From Anomaloglossus baeobatrachus (taxonomy: Eukaryota; Chordata; Amphibia; Anura; Aromobatidae), in assembly GCF_048569485.1 (NCBI RefSeq), contig NC_134361.1:175281958-175345957 (forward strand): a stretch of DNA of 64,000 nucleotides. Reading direction: 5' to 3'. Shown here piece after piece: positions 22,306 through 34,559 of the stretch (the first letter of the stretch is position 1; the number at the start of each line of letters is the position of its first letter). The position numbers were made by a program, and so were the translations under genes. The notes beneath the pieces were generated by a model. That model had not been told where the DNA came from and made no database searches. It saw nothing but the letters and a program-made list of their open reading frames with translations.

Positions 22306-22495
22306 TGTGAGGTAATGTATTGGCTGTTCTGACTGTTACCCTGGATATTTATCAGGTGACGTACAGCAACCAATCACAGCTCTGCTTCTATTTTGCTACA
22401 AGTCAACGAGCTCTGATTGGCTGCTATAGGCTATGAAGGACATTGTTAGTATAGGGCAGCTTATGTATGAGGTAATATGATTTCGGTGGTGACGC

Positions 22496-23069
22496 TTAAG
22501 GCCGCTTTACACGCTGCGACATCGCTCAAGCGATCTCGTTGGGGTCACGGAATTTGTGACGCACATCCGGTTGCTTTAGCGATGTCTGCGTGTGACACCT
22601 ATGAGCGATTTTGAATCGTCACAAAAACGGTCAAAATCGCTTATCGGTGACATGCCCCCCTATTCTCGAATATCGCTGCTGCTCGGTGTACGAAGTAGTT
22701 CGTCACTCCTGCGGCAGCACACATCACTGTGTGTGACACCGCAGGAACGAGGAACCTCACCTTGTCGGCGGCCGCCCGCAATGAGGAAGGAAGGAGGTGG
22801 GCGGGACGTTATGTCCCGCTCATCTCCGCCCCTCCGCTTCTATTGGGCGGTGGTTCGGTGACGCTGCTGTGACGCTGAATGAACCGCCCCCTTAGAAAGA
22901 AGGCGGTTCGCCGGTCACAACGACGTCGCTAAGCAGGTAAGTAGTGTGACGGGTCCGCGCGCTGTTGTGCGCCACAGGCAGCAATTTGCCCGTGTCGCAC
23001 AACCGATGGGGGCAGGTACGCATGCTAGCGATATCTGTCACGATATCGCAGCGTGCAAAGCGGCCTTTA
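22496..23069. mobile_element. piggyBac-like MITE, copy 1
   Basis: Left TTAA 22496-22499, right TTTA 23066-23069; ends GGCCGCTTTACACGCTGCGA and inverted TCGCAGCGTGCAAAGCGGCC. GC-rich, non-coding. Related to the copy at 23277-23865. Confidence 0.75.
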
Positions 23070-23276
23070 GCCAATGCTGTTGTAGAGGCTGATGGAAGTC
23101 ATATCACCTTACTTGTATACTAATTGTGTGGGGTTTTATGAGGCTATATATTTGCTGTTTTGACAGTTAGCCTGGATATTTATCAGGTGACCCATAGCAA
23201 CCAATCACAGGTCTGCTTCTATTTTGTTACAGGTCAAGGAGCTCTGATTGGTTGCTTTAGGCAGTGAAGGACATTC

Positions 23277-23865
23277 TAAAGGGGGCTTTACACGCTGCGA
23301 CATCGCTAATGCGGAGTCGTTGGGGTCACGGAATTTGTGACGCACATCCGGCCGCATTAGCGATGCCGTTGCGTGTGACACCGATAAGCGATTTTGCATC
23401 GTTGCAAAAATGTGCAAAATCGCTAATCGGCGACATGGGGGTCCATTCTTAAAAATCGTTACTGCAGCAGTAACGAAGTTGTTCCTCGTTCCTGCGGCAG
23501 CACACATCGCTGCTTGTGACGCCGCAGGAACGAGGAAGCTCCCCTTACCTGCCTCCCGGCCGCTATGAGGAAGGAAGGAGGTGGGCGGGAAGTTACGTCC
23601 CGCTCATCTCAGCCCCTCCGCTGCTATTGGGCGGCGGTTCAGTGACGCTTCAGTGACGTCGCTGTGACGCCGCACGGACCGCCCCCTTAGAAAGGAGGCG
23701 GTTCGCCGGTCACAGCGACGTCGCCGGACAGGTAAGTATGTGTGACGGCTCTGGGCGATGTTGTGCGGCACGGGCAGCGATTTGCCTGTGTCGCGCAACA
23801 GATGGGGGCGGGTACCCACACTAGCGATATCGGGACCGATATCGCAGTGTGTAAAGTAGCCTTTA
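23277..23865. mobile_element. piggyBac-like MITE, copy 2
   Basis: Ends GGGGGCTTTACACGCTGCGA and inverted TCGCAGTGTGTAAAGTAGCC; flanks TAAA and TTTA, each one change from TTAA. About 80-85% like copy 1 by eye. The flanking host sequence (tatttatcaggtgac, caaccaatcacag) is similar beside both copies, at 22350-22440 and 23170-23260, so a larger segment may have been duplicated. Confidence 0.75.
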
Positions 23866-25699
23866 GTATAAGAAGCTGATGTGTCAGTTAATATGATTTC
23901 AATGGTGAGAGGGAAGTGGGAGACAGATAAAGAGAGGGAGAGAGTGAGCGAGAGAGAGACTACTATCAAGGGCAACACCGGCGTCTACAGCTAGTATGGT
24001 ATAAAGCATAAGATAATATATGTGCATCATGGTATGTTATAAGATAGGTTACCCTGCAACATACTGCAGGGCATGTGACAGTTGGGATTAGTCGTTAGGG
24101 GGAAGCTTGTGCTCAGGAAGAGAGACTCCATCTTGTGAGTCAGATAGGATTTCTGACTGAGAAGAGAGTGGAGTGCTGGCTTAAGTGCGAGGTGTTACCA
24201 GATATCTCATTGTTAGCTCCTGGACGTCTGGAGCCCATGGCTCGTGTTTGGTGTCAGGGTGAGCATCCATTTTTTCTCTGAACGCGGATATAGGCATGGA
24301 GTTTGGCTGTTGGATGAAGTAGCGAGCCTGTTAAAAATCTCAGCCCTAAGCCAGGAGGGTCGGAGTATAAAGGACATACTTAAGTGGAGATAGATCAGTT
24401 GGGAACCAAAAGAAAGTCCAGAAGTGAGTTGAAACCTAGGAAAGAAGTCAAGAAGGAAGTCAACTATTATCGCATTTATTGTACAACTGTTTGTTGAAGA
24501 AGACTCTTCAGTAAAGTAAGTTTTGAAGAAGAATTTTGGGTGTCCCGTGATTCATGTGTGGCCGACCGTGAGTGCCGAAACTTGGAAGATGGCAGCAAAA
24601 TGCAAGAAACTTGTGAGTGTAATGTACAGCACTCACATCAACACACACAACCAACATCCATTTTCAATGTGAGGTGCCATGACACCAGGGTGCAACAATA
24701 TGGACAATATGGCCTCACCCATGACTACCGCCCTCTGGGACCTTACAAGCCCACAAGGTGAGTTGCCAATATCTAGGATCAGAGGACAGACGCCATCTTA
24801 GTTCAGTGTGTAGAATAGTGTCTGATGACTGACAAGGCCAGACAAGATGGTCAACGGGTTACCTAGACTGCATCTGGTGAGTGCTTTGTGGTGACTTCAG
24901 CCATTATCTCCAGACTGTGAACAACAAGAATAAGGAACCTGTGAAGGACTTGAGGAGCTCAGATGTGTAGAGAACTATCTCCGTCACACTACAAACTAGT
25001 TCAGGCCCTGGACCCTAAAGAGACTTTCCTGTTACCGGAAGGGCACATGGTGAGTCAGAATGAGTGCCTTGGCCAATAGTGTACTGACTTCAAGGATACG
25101 TTCCTAGGAGAACGCTTAGTATAGATCTGGGTGAACAGGTTGTTACAAGAAAGGACGTGAGACGAGGTGTAGAATCTGTGCACTCCGGTCAATGGTCGAA
25201 CGACTCACTGTGGATGGGAGAGCCACAAGCCAACGGGGATTTAATGACATGCGGGATTGTGATGCTAGGCTGGGTGGAGGAGCAGGGACCAGTAACATCA
25301 GAAAAACTAATGGCTATGGAAGAGGTGAAGGAAGAAGTGTGCCTTTAAAGTGAAGTGTACTATAGAAAATGTGTGCCCGCCGTATTACTGGTAAAATTGT
25401 GCTGAAAGTACTTTGCCTAATGTTCAGTAAAAAACAATTTTAAACAGATCCAAGTCTTTATCACTGTCTCACCAGCAGCTGGGTCCTGGTTCGACACGTG
25501 GCCTAACAAAAGGTATGACTTGCACCCAAAAAGACCACACACCCAGCCAGGACCACTGCTACCACTGAACCGCTTGCTCTGTCAGGAGGCCTGGAGCACA
25601 GACATCTCGAGGGAACCAATTGGCCAAAGCCACCTTTCCAGACCACCTTTACATCTGTACCAGCTTTGCACATCTAGAAGCTATCATTTTTTATTCTTG

Positions 25700-26540
25700 T
25701 TTGCAAAATAGCTCTAGCTCAGTGCAATTGAGTGGAGGCATCTGTGAACAACAATTATCAAGCCTTGCTACAGATTCTAAATTGGATTTAGGTCTGGACT
25801 GTGACTGCACCATTCACACACATGAATGTGCTCTGATCTAAACCATTCCATGGTAACTCTGGCAGTATGTTTAGGGTCGTTGTCCTTCTGCAAAGTGAAC
25901 CTACACCCCAATCTCAGGTCTTTTGAAGCCTCTAACAGGTTTTCCTTCAGGATTGCTCTGTTTTTAGCTCCATCCATCTTGTAATCTCTGACCAACTTCC
26001 CTTGCTCTACTAAAGAAAACCATCCCCACAGAATGAGGCTGCCGCCACTATATTAGATGGTGGGGATGGTGCTTTCAAGTTGATGTGCAGTGATAGTTTT
26101 CTGCCACACATAACATTTTGCATTTAACCAAATAAGTTCAACTTTGCTCTCATCTGACCAGAGCACCTTCTTCCACATGTTAGGTGTGTCTCCTACATGG
26201 CTTTTTGAAAACTTCAAATGGGATTTCTTATGGTTTGCTTTCAAAAATGGTTTTCTTCTTGCCATTCTTCCATAAAGGTCATATTTGTAGAGTATATGAC
26301 TAATAGTTGTCCTGCGGACAGATTACCTTACCTGAGCTGAGGATCTCTGCAACTCCTCCAGAGTGACCATGGGCCACTCTGCTGCTTCTCTAGTTAGTGC
26401 TCTTTTTGCTTGGGATGTCACTTTAGGCAGACAGCCATATCTTGGAAGGTTTGTAGTTGTGCCATACCCCTTCCATTTTTGGATGATGGATTGAGCAGAA
26501 CTCCCTGAGTTGGTTCAGAACTTGGGCTATTTTTTTTTAT
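25700..26540 (-). pseudogene. Tc1 transposase remnant
   Basis: Minus-strand blocks: 26265-26053 gives MARRKPFLKANHKKSHLKF and VLWSDESKVELIW (first catalytic Asp region); 25995-25777 gives LQKDNDPKHTARVTMEW (second Asp, intact) and HSPDLNPI (start of the DD34E glutamate region). The blocks are in separate frames and the C-terminus is lost. The N-terminal DNA-binding part (26300-26540) is readable only in pieces. Confidence 0.85.
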
Positions 26541-26559
26541 AACCAAACTCTGCTTTACA

Positions 26560-28095
26560 CAGATGTATTCATTACCAGAATCATTATCAGTACATGAATG
26601 CGAAATGAAAATCATCATCATTACATAAATAGAGCATCAGAGCCATTAATAGTACATAAATATGGCACCAGAACTATCATCAGTAAAAGGGGACTAAAAC
26701 TACTATCAGTACATGAATATGGCACCATAACCACTATCAGTACATGAATAGGTCCTTATAACCAATATCAGTACATAAATGTATCAACAGAATCACCATC
26801 ACTACATGAATATATCGTCAGAACTAGTATCAGTACATTTATGCATTACTAGAACCTCCATCAGTACATGAATACATAATCAAAACCACTATCAGACCAT
26901 AAATTTGTCACCAGTAACACCATCAGTAAAAGATTATATTACCAGTACCACCATCACTAAACACAACACCACTACCACCATCAGTGGATGAATAAGTCAC
27001 CAGAACCACCATTAGTACAGGACTACATCACCAGAACTACCCTCAGTACAGAAATTATTCTCTAGAACCACCATCAGTACAGGAATACATCACAAGATCT
27101 ATCAGAACATTAATAAATCACCAGCATCGCTATATGAATGCATCACCAGTACTACCGACGGTACATGAATATTTCACCAGAACCACAATCAGCACATGAA
27201 TACATCACTAAAGCCATCATCAATAATTAAAAACATCAGTACCATTATCAGTGCATATGTCACCAAGACCACCATCAGTACATGCTTACATCACCAGAAC
27301 CACCATTAGTACAAGAATGCATTATCAGAACCATCATAGTAAATAAATGCAACACACCAGTACCATCATCAGTACATGAATATCTCACCTATGCCACCAT
27401 CAGTACATCAATATATCACCAGTAACAACATTAGTAAATATAAATAATACCAATGCCATCATTAGTACATGAATAAGTCACCAGAAGCATCATCAGCACA
27501 TGAATATCATGAGTACATCACCAGAACCACCATCAGTACAGGATTACATCACCAGAACCATCACCAGTGAAGAAATACAACACCAGTACCATCATTAGTA
27601 CATTAATTTATCATCAGAACCACCATTAATACATGGCTACATCACCAGAAGCACCTTCAGTACAGAAATAATTCTCCAGAACTACTATCAGTACAGGAAT
27701 ACATGACAAGAACCACCATCAGTACAGGAATACATCACCAGAATTAACATCAGTAGATGAATATGTCACCAGTATCACCATCAGTACATGAATATAGCAC
27801 CAAAACCACCATCAGTAAATAAATACAACACCAGTTCCACCATCAGTAAACAAATACTTCTCCAGAGCAACCATTATTACATGAATATATCACCAGAACC
27901 ACCATCAGTACATGAATACAACACCAGAACATGAATACATCACCATAGCCATCTTCAGTAAATAAATACAACACCAGTACTGTCATCAGTACATGAATGT
28001 CACCATGACCACCATTAGTACATGAATACATCACCAGAACCACCATTAGTACATGAATACATCACGAGAACCATTATCAGTATATGAATACATGA
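26560..28095. repeat. Degenerate 31-bp minisatellite, about 49 copies
   Basis: Unit accagaaccaccatcagta plus catgaatacatc, 31 bp; period holds exactly through 27521-27830 and drifts elsewhere. Copies are much more diverged than the 31-bp array at 5590-7600 and unrelated in sequence. Confidence 0.92.
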
Positions 28096-28459
28096 AGTAA
28101 GCTTAGCACAGCAATAAATTGTAATGTCAAGTCAGCCCTAAATATATTTGTATTACATGATCTTACAACTCTCAGTATATTCTTAACAATGGTAAGGAGA
28201 TATTGGGAGCTGCCATAATCAGACTGCAGACCAAACAGGAACCACAGCACTGATGGTACACAGGCAGTATCACAAATAAACATTTACATCAACATACTGA
28301 ACCTTATAGGAGACATCTCTGACTGAGACATTCTTTCATCTGCATCTTGTCCAGATACAATAATGACTTTTCACATCCACAGCTCATCTATGCAGACTTC
28401 AATCTTCGCCACGTTTCTACATACTGAGATAGTGCACTTAAAAATAAGAGTGATATTAA
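28096..28459. other. Intergenic, no gene seen
   Basis: Spacer between the minisatellite and an interspersed repeat; nothing recognised. Confidence 0.4.
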
Positions 28460-29285
28460 CCCCTTCACCACACGGCAATTTTCCATTTTTTGTTTTCTTT
28501 TTTTCCTCCCTTACTTCTAAAAGCCATATTTTTTTTTTACTTTTCTGTTACTTTTGAATGACACCATTCAGTCTGCCCCACATTGCACTGGAAAATGGGA
28601 AATACTGTAAATTCCAAGTGCAGTGAAATTACAAAAAAAAGTGCAATCCCACAATTGCTTTTTGGATTTTTTATTTACCATGTTCATTATATGGTAAAAA
28701 CTGACATAGCAGTATGAATTCCCAGGTCAGTACGAGTTTGTAGATACCAAACATGAATAGTTTATATTTATTTAAGTGGCAAAAAAAAAATTCAGAAATT
28801 TGTCAAAAAAACAATTGTGCTTTTGGAAGCATGTTCCGACACCTGTAGTGTTCTTATGTTTCTGGATCTGGGCTTGTGAGAGCTTATTGTTTACATCATA
28901 AGCAGACATTTTTAATTATGCAATTTTGGGGTAGATGTGATGTTTTGATTGCATATTATTTCATTTTATTGCAACCAACAAAACATAATTCTTTCATTTT
29001 AATTTTTTTCTCATTACGCCCTTTACCAATCAGATTAATTTATTTTATATTTTGATAGATCAGCATTTCTGAATGTGGTGATATCAAATATGTGTATTTT
29101 TATTGTTTTCATTTTAAATTGTTTTATTTTCAATGAGGTAAAAGGGTGATTTGAATTTTTGTGTTTTTTTATTTTTTTCATATTTTTAAAAACTATTTCT
29201 AAACTTTATCTTGTTTTTACTAGTCCCAAAGGGACTTGAAGCTCATACACTCTGATTGCTTCTGCTGTTCAGAGCAATGCTTAAG
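28460..29285 (-). repeat. Large interspersed repeat, inverted copy
   Basis: Reverse-complement relative of 15300-16150: aatatgtgtatttttattg, tttgatagatcagcatttct, aagcaatgcttaag-type end. Part of the family is missing. Non-coding. Confidence 0.7.
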
Positions 29286-29289
29286 CAGC

Positions 29290-29605
29290 CCTCTGTATAG
29301 CATGATGTCTCCACAGTCCAGGTATAATGTACACCCCAGACCCCCATACATATATGATGTTTCCACAACCCAGGTATAATGTCCTCCACTGACCTCAATA
29401 TAATATGGTGTCCCCACAGCCCAGGTATAATGTGCCACACATCACCCATATATTACAATGCTCCAACAGCTAGGTATAATGTCCACCACAGACCCCCTCA
29501 TATAATGAGGTGCATACAAAGGAAATATAATGCCCCCACAGACCCCCATATAATATGAATTGCATACAATGGAAATATATTATCCCCCACAGACACCCAT
29601 TCAGG
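29290..29605. repeat. Degenerate tandem repeat, about 60-bp unit
   Basis: ccacagcccaggtataatgt and cagacccccatata alternate about five times with strong divergence. Confidence 0.65.
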
Positions 29606-29948
29606 TAATAGTATAAAATAACCTAATCCCCGCCCACCGCGGCAGCCGTCTCCTCTTTTTTCTGGTACTGCAGATATTCAGTAATGTGATTACGTTGCTC
29701 TACATCCAGTGAATCGCTGTGTCATTTGCAGATGGTTGCATCTGTCACAGGAGACTCAAATGACCTCAAGCACGGCCTTCTCTATAATGCTTATCATCAC
29801 ATCAAGTAGCACAGTGAATAAATAGGGACCATCATAGCCTATATAAAAACTGAAGCAGGGAATGCAGCAGCTATTTTAGACGAATTTAGGGTAGTCTAAG
29901 GACATCAGAACTCAAAGCTCAACAATACAGGGAGAGAAAGCCCTAAGG

Positions 29949-31025
29949 CAGGGGTGGGGAACCTTTTTACTGCCAGGGGCCAATTTGGAAATTTCTACCA
30001 ACCTTCGAGGGCCGCACCAAATTATCACCTTGAAAATTACCCTAATATATTTTGTCAAACAATTAATTAACTCACCCCTAATGTGGTAGCTGGAGCTGCT
30101 TCTCTTTGGTGTGGTGGTGATGTTTGGTGATATTGATCATATTGCTTCTCACAACTGCTGTTCCAGGTTTGTCACTGTCTGGAGCGCAGTCAACAGATTA
30201 GTAAATCATATACATCACATAAGAGACACGGAGGCACATACATCACAGGAGGGGCTGGGAGTATATATACATCACAGGAGGGGTTGGGGGCATATATACC
30301 TCACAGGAGGGGTTGGGGGGCATATATACATGACAGGAGGGGTTTGGGGTCATATATACATTACAGGAGAGGTTGGGGCATATATACACCACAGAAGGGG
30401 CTGAGGGCATATATATATATATCACAGGAGGGACTGGGGCATATATACATCACAGGAGGGGATTGGGACATATATACATCACAGGAGGGGTTTGGGCATA
30501 TATACATCACAGGATGAGTTGAGGACATATATAAACCACAGTAGGGGCTGAGGGCATATATACATCACAGGAGTGACTGAGGGCATATATACATCACAGA
30601 AGGGGTTGGGGTCATATATACATCACAGGAGGGGTGGGGGCATATATACATCACAGGAGGAGTTAGGGGCATATATACATCACAGGAGGGGTTGGCGCAT
30701 ATATACATCACAGAAGGGGTTGGGGGCATATATATATACCACAAGAGGGGCTGTGGTCATATATATATATATCACAGGAGGGACTGGGGGCACATATACA
30801 TCACAGGAGTGGTTGGGGACACATATACATCATAGGAGGGAATGGGGACATATATACATTACAGGAGGAGCTGGGAACATATACACATCACAGGAGTGGC
30901 TGGTGGCATAAACACATCACAAGAGGGGTTGGGGCTCGGACATCACTGGGAAGCACAGACAACACTGCCAGGCATGAACAGCACTGGTGGTTGCATGGAC
31001 AGCACTAGAGGGACACGGACAGGAC
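29949..31025 (+). mobile_element. hAT element, left end with internal minisatellite
   Basis: CAGGGGTGGGGAACCTTTTT at 29949 is a hAT (Charlie/MER-type) terminal repeat, followed by gaccaattt-like and gagggccgcacc motifs. No matching right terminus was found, so the element is truncated or rearranged. It contains the 30240-30930 minisatellite. Confidence 0.65.
30240..30930. repeat. Minisatellite, about 28-bp unit
   Basis: Unit catatatacatcacaggagg plus ggttgggg, about 24 copies with length variation (26-30 bp). Confidence 0.92.
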
Positions 31026-31534
31026 TTAGGCTACTTTCACACATCCGGTTTTTGCTCTGCGGCACAATACGGCGCTCTGCAGAAAAACCGCAACCGTTTT
31101 TTTCTCCGCCGGTTGCGTTTTTTTTGCATAGACTTACATTAGTGCCGTATTGTGCCGCATGGGCTTGCGTTCGGTCCGGTTTTTGCCGCATGCAGCAGAT
31201 TTAGCCAATGCCGCGGCCGGATGGAACGTTGCCTGCAACGTTTTTTGCTCCGGCAAAAAAAACGCATCGTTCCGCATCTGGCCGCTGCAGCGCATTTTTC
31301 AATGCATGCCTATGGACGCCGGATGCGGCGCGATGCGGAAAAAAAACGCATCCGGCCGCCGCATGCGGTTTCTTCCCTGCGCATGCTCAGTAGCGTGCCG
31401 CAACCGGAAAAAAACGGACGGGCCGCATGTAAAAACTTATGCAAAGGATGCGGTGTTTTCGCCGCATCCGTTGCATAGGTTTCACAGCTGGATTGAGCCG
31501 CACTGCTCAAACTGGATGTGTGAAAGTAGCCTAA
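31026..31534. mobile_element. CpG-rich MITE
   Basis: Ends TTAGGCTACTTTCACACATC and inverted GATGTGTGAAAGTAGCCTAA. Interior rich in gcggccgcatgcgg motifs and inverted segments; many CpG preserved, suggesting a recent copy. Non-coding despite a long open frame across it. Confidence 0.75.
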
Positions 31535-31539
31535 GGAAG

Positions 31540-31800
31540 CACAGACAGCACTGGGGGGTGGCACACAGCACTGGCGAGTTGCACACAGCACTGGAGGGGT
31601 GGAACACAGCACTGGGGGGGTGCCAAGCAGCACTGGGTGGGGGTGGCACACAGCACTGGGAGGAGGTTCACAGCACTGCGGGAGGCAGGAGTTTCACAGC
31701 ACCGTGGGAGGCTCACAGCACCGCGGGAGCCAGGAGGCTCATTGCACCGCGGGAGGCAGGAAGCTCACAGCAGTGGGAGGCATCTACAAAAGGGAGGCCA
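31540..31800. repeat. Degenerate minisatellite (cacagcactggg)
   Basis: About 20-bp units, cacagcactggggggtgg and variants (cacagcaccgcgggaggc), 12-13 copies. The MITE at 31026-31534 is inserted at its left edge (ggacagcac before, ggaagcacagacagcac after). Confidence 0.8.
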
Positions 31801-32003
31801 GTAAACCTGATGCTTCCTCTTCTTTTGTGGTACAGGAACACAGCGCATCTCATGCTTACCCCAACCACAAAGTACGTCCTCAGCACACTGGCACAGGCCA
31901 GCAGGCTGAGGACCTAATGGTACAGAATGGAAGGAATTGAGTGTAGAAGTGTGTGAATGATACAGCGATTCAATTGATAAGGGGAGAACATAATAGAAGA
32001 TTT
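31801..32003. other. Spacer between minisatellite and hAT
   Basis: No gene. Ends at the gtctgcag duplication of the next element. Confidence 0.4.
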
Positions 32004-32528
32004 GTCTGCAGTAGAGATGGGCGGACTCGCAGATACCTGGGACTGGTGGGTCCCTGCTAAAAAATAAAAAATAAATGGATCCGGTCTGGAATTCAGTATC
32101 CATATAAGTCTATGGGGACCAGAATCCGGAGATCAAAAATGTTAGTAGAAGGGATAGGGGGGTAGGAGCACTCGGTGTACACACCGAAGACCTGTCATGA
32201 TGGCAAGCTGCTTCTAGGTCACGCATACCCTTCTGGAGCCGACAATTAACCTTCATTGAATATTCACTGCTTTCCCTGCCCACCGGCACGTGTAATTGGT
32301 TGCAGTCAGACGCGCCCCCATCCTGAGTGGCAGTGTCAGCTGACGGCAACCAATCACAGGCACCAGGACGGCCGGTGGGTGGGGAAAGCAGTGCAAATGT
32401 CTGCTGGTCAGTATCGTGATATAAAAATAATTGAAATAATACAATCGGTACAGGGTCCCCCAGTATTATGATATCCAGCACAGATAAAGCCCACAGCTGT
32501 CAGGCTTTATCTTGGTTGTGTATCAAAA

Positions 32529-32721
32529 TAAGGCTAGAGTCACACTTGTGATGGATTCTCACGAGTCTCTCATCGCATCACCCGGCACGGCCTGACGCTC
32601 TATGGACACGAGCGTGCAGCTGCATAGAAATACATGTAACTGACTCTCTCCTGTCAGGAGAGTGTGCGGTTATGCGATGCGAGACTCGTGAGAGTCCCTC
32701 GCAAGTATGACTCTGGCCTAA
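32529..32721. mobile_element. Short MITE
   Basis: AAGGCTAGAGTCACACTTGT at left and inverted GCAAGTATGACTCTGGCCT at right; inner arms gattctcacgagtctc / gagactcgtgagagtc. 193 bp, one hairpin. Confidence 0.75.
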
Positions 32722-32734
32722 GAGGAACTGTATG

Positions 32735-33873
32735 TGTGACACCCCTGGACTATCAGGTCGTCACAGGTGTACTGCACGTTCTTTTCCCTTAGTGCAGTAT
32801 TCAAATCCCTCATGGTTCTGGGTCCCCATCTTACAGTGCTGCCTCCTACAGCAAATCATATCCTATGAACACCCTGCACCTCACCCACCAGACACACCAG
32901 TGGGCGGCTTGAGCGATATAGGGTCGCCCACCTAGGGGTCAGGAAGGGTGGGTGAGGAGAGTGTCAGTGAAGTGAAGTGAAGAGAAGAGGAGTGAAGTGG
33001 AGCAAGCAGGGATCGGCGGCTCCCAAGAGTAGCTGTCTAGGTTGCAGGCGGTGTCTGGGCCTAGAGGAGTCGGACCCCCGGTCACAGGGGATTGAGGCGA
33101 GGTGCCTAGGACCTTTCAAGAAGGACGGTCAGTAGCCTGGTCCTATCTCCGGTCCGGGACCAAAGGCACAGCGGGATACACGGACCCTAGGTCGGGGAGT
33201 AGCTTCAGGCAACCCGGCAATTAACCTGCGGAGAGCGGTGCCTTTATGGACTGTTCCCACTAGCTCCGGAATTGGGGCACTAGCTCAACAAGAGGGATAG
33301 GGACTTCTAGATACGCAGCCCACAAGATCCCAAGTGTGAACCCTGAGAGCAGGCTTCCACACTTAGTCACAGTGAAGAGTGGGGCCCAGCAAGTTTCAAA
33401 CTACCGAGCCACTTCAGCTAATCTCAACTTTGTGCCATGAGGCAGGTCACAGATCACCAGGCAGCACTGCAGGGGACGGGAATCAGACGATCTCCCCGAG
33501 AGAAGCAGCAGCACCTAGAGACTTGGGTTACCTGGCTGTCAGCGTCTGCTTATTGGTTGACTGAGTACATGAGTGATCTCCCCGTCATGGCACCCAGTAG
33601 CACCATCCAGAACCCCTGGGCCTACCCCTACCCCTGGAGGGTAATAACACCTTGCTGCCCCAATCCATCACCCCGGGTACTCCTAACAACAGCAGTGGCG
33701 ATACTCCCAATTACCGCACACCACGGGTGGCGTCACGAACCATCATCCCCCTGTAAATATCCTCTTTCACTTTAGAGTGTGGCCCAAAGCCCCCTGGTCC
33801 GGAGACCCTCGAGCCACGAACGGACATTGCCCATGGGGATCCGAAAGGTTCGATCCGCTGCTGGGGTGGCACA
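32735..33873. mobile_element. Solo LTR, ERV-like, 4-bp duplication
   Basis: 1139 bp, TGTGACACCCCTGG...GGGGTGGCACA, flanked by TATG at 32731-32734 and 33874-33877. Shares many blocks with 45881-47038 (acacaccagtgggcgg, cccacctaggggtc, cccacgggtggcgtca, gagcca). The 4-bp duplication and unusually long LTR suggest a class I endogenous retrovirus family. No internal region remains. Confidence 0.75.
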
Positions 33874-34559
33874 TATGCAGCTTTTTTTTTTTAATAATCT
33901 AAATAGATAATTTAAAAAAACGATGTGCAGTACCTCCCCAATTTTGATACCGAGCCAAGATAAAGCCCAACAGATGGAGCTGGTATTCTCAGGCTGGGCA
34001 GGTCCAACCTAAAAATATCAGCCTCCAGCCGCCTGGAATAGTTGCATCCATTAGATGCGACAAACCCGGCGCTTTACCCAGCTCTATCCGATTGCCCCTG
34101 TCCAGCGGCAATCGGGTTGATAAGTAGTTAATGGCAGCCCAAAGCAGTCACTGAGTCATGGATTAGTGATGGCAGCATCTATGACACCCACATTACTAAT
34201 CTGTAAGTGAAAGTAAATAAATACAGCACAAAAAAATCCTTTATTTGGAATAAAATACAAAAAACACCCTCTTTCACCACTTTATAAACCCCAAAATACC
34301 CCTGAGGTCCGACGTAATCCACATGAGGTCCCACGGCGATTCCTGCTCTGCTACATCTCAGGCACAGTGAACGGCCATAATGCATGACTGCCCGCTGTGA
34401 GTGCAGAGAATGAATGAGCTGCAGCAATCACTGATCAGTGACGGTTACGTCACTCAGGTTAGTTGCGGTCACAGCTGGAGTCCACCTGTGACCACGGGTA
34501 ACCTGACCTCAGAGGACCTTTGATGACCTGAACTCAGTGAACTTACCTGCATCTCCTGG

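Larger units (their letters stand above)
21265..23994 (+). mobile_element. Non-autonomous Helitron
   Basis: Starts TCTTCTAATATATAAAGC after host A (21264), ends ctacagCTAG before host T (23995): the 5'-TC, 3'-CTRR and A/T target of Helitrons. The GC-rich subterminal stretch (gggcaacaccggcgtc, 23970-23985) sits where the hairpin is expected, though the pairing is weak. No Rep/helicase coding sequence. It has swollen with a purine-rich minisatellite, a SINE and two MITEs. Confidence 0.75.
20956..25659. mobile_element. Unclassified 4.7-kb insertion in the Tc1
   Basis: The Tc1 sequence breaks after gtctcta (20955) and resumes with ccagctttgcac (25660). The 6-mers at the junctions, tctcta (20950-20955) and tctgta (25654-25659), differ at one base and may be the target duplication. 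Without the Helitron the insertion is about 2 kb, non-coding, with a TATA-like 'ggagtataaagg' near 24361. It could be a retroelement LTR or other non-autonomous element; I cannot place it. Confidence 0.6.
20419..26557 (-). mobile_element. Tc1-like transposon, split and truncated
   Basis: The left terminal sequence (tggtgccttgaaaaagtatt at 20421) is continuous with 20735-20955 once the MITE at 20488-20734 is ignored. It then continues at 25660 (ccagctttgcacatctaga) once the 4.7-kb insertion 20956-25659 is ignored. Transposase is read on the minus strand. The right part stops at about 26557, where the 31-bp degenerate minisatellite begins, so the right terminal repeat is missing. Net Tc1 sequence is about 1.2 kb. 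Confidence 0.85.

Noticed and set aside
21376-22332. Cys/Val- and Thr/His-rich open frames on both strands
   Set aside because: Translation of a CA-rich minisatellite; low-complexity artefacts.
31150-31917. 255-codon plus-strand open frame
   Set aside because: It crosses a CpG-rich MITE and a minisatellite, with no recognisable domain.
33845-33862. B-box-like ggttcgatcc suggesting a tRNA gene or SINE
   Set aside because: No A box or cloverleaf can be drawn around it; it lies near the end of a solo LTR.
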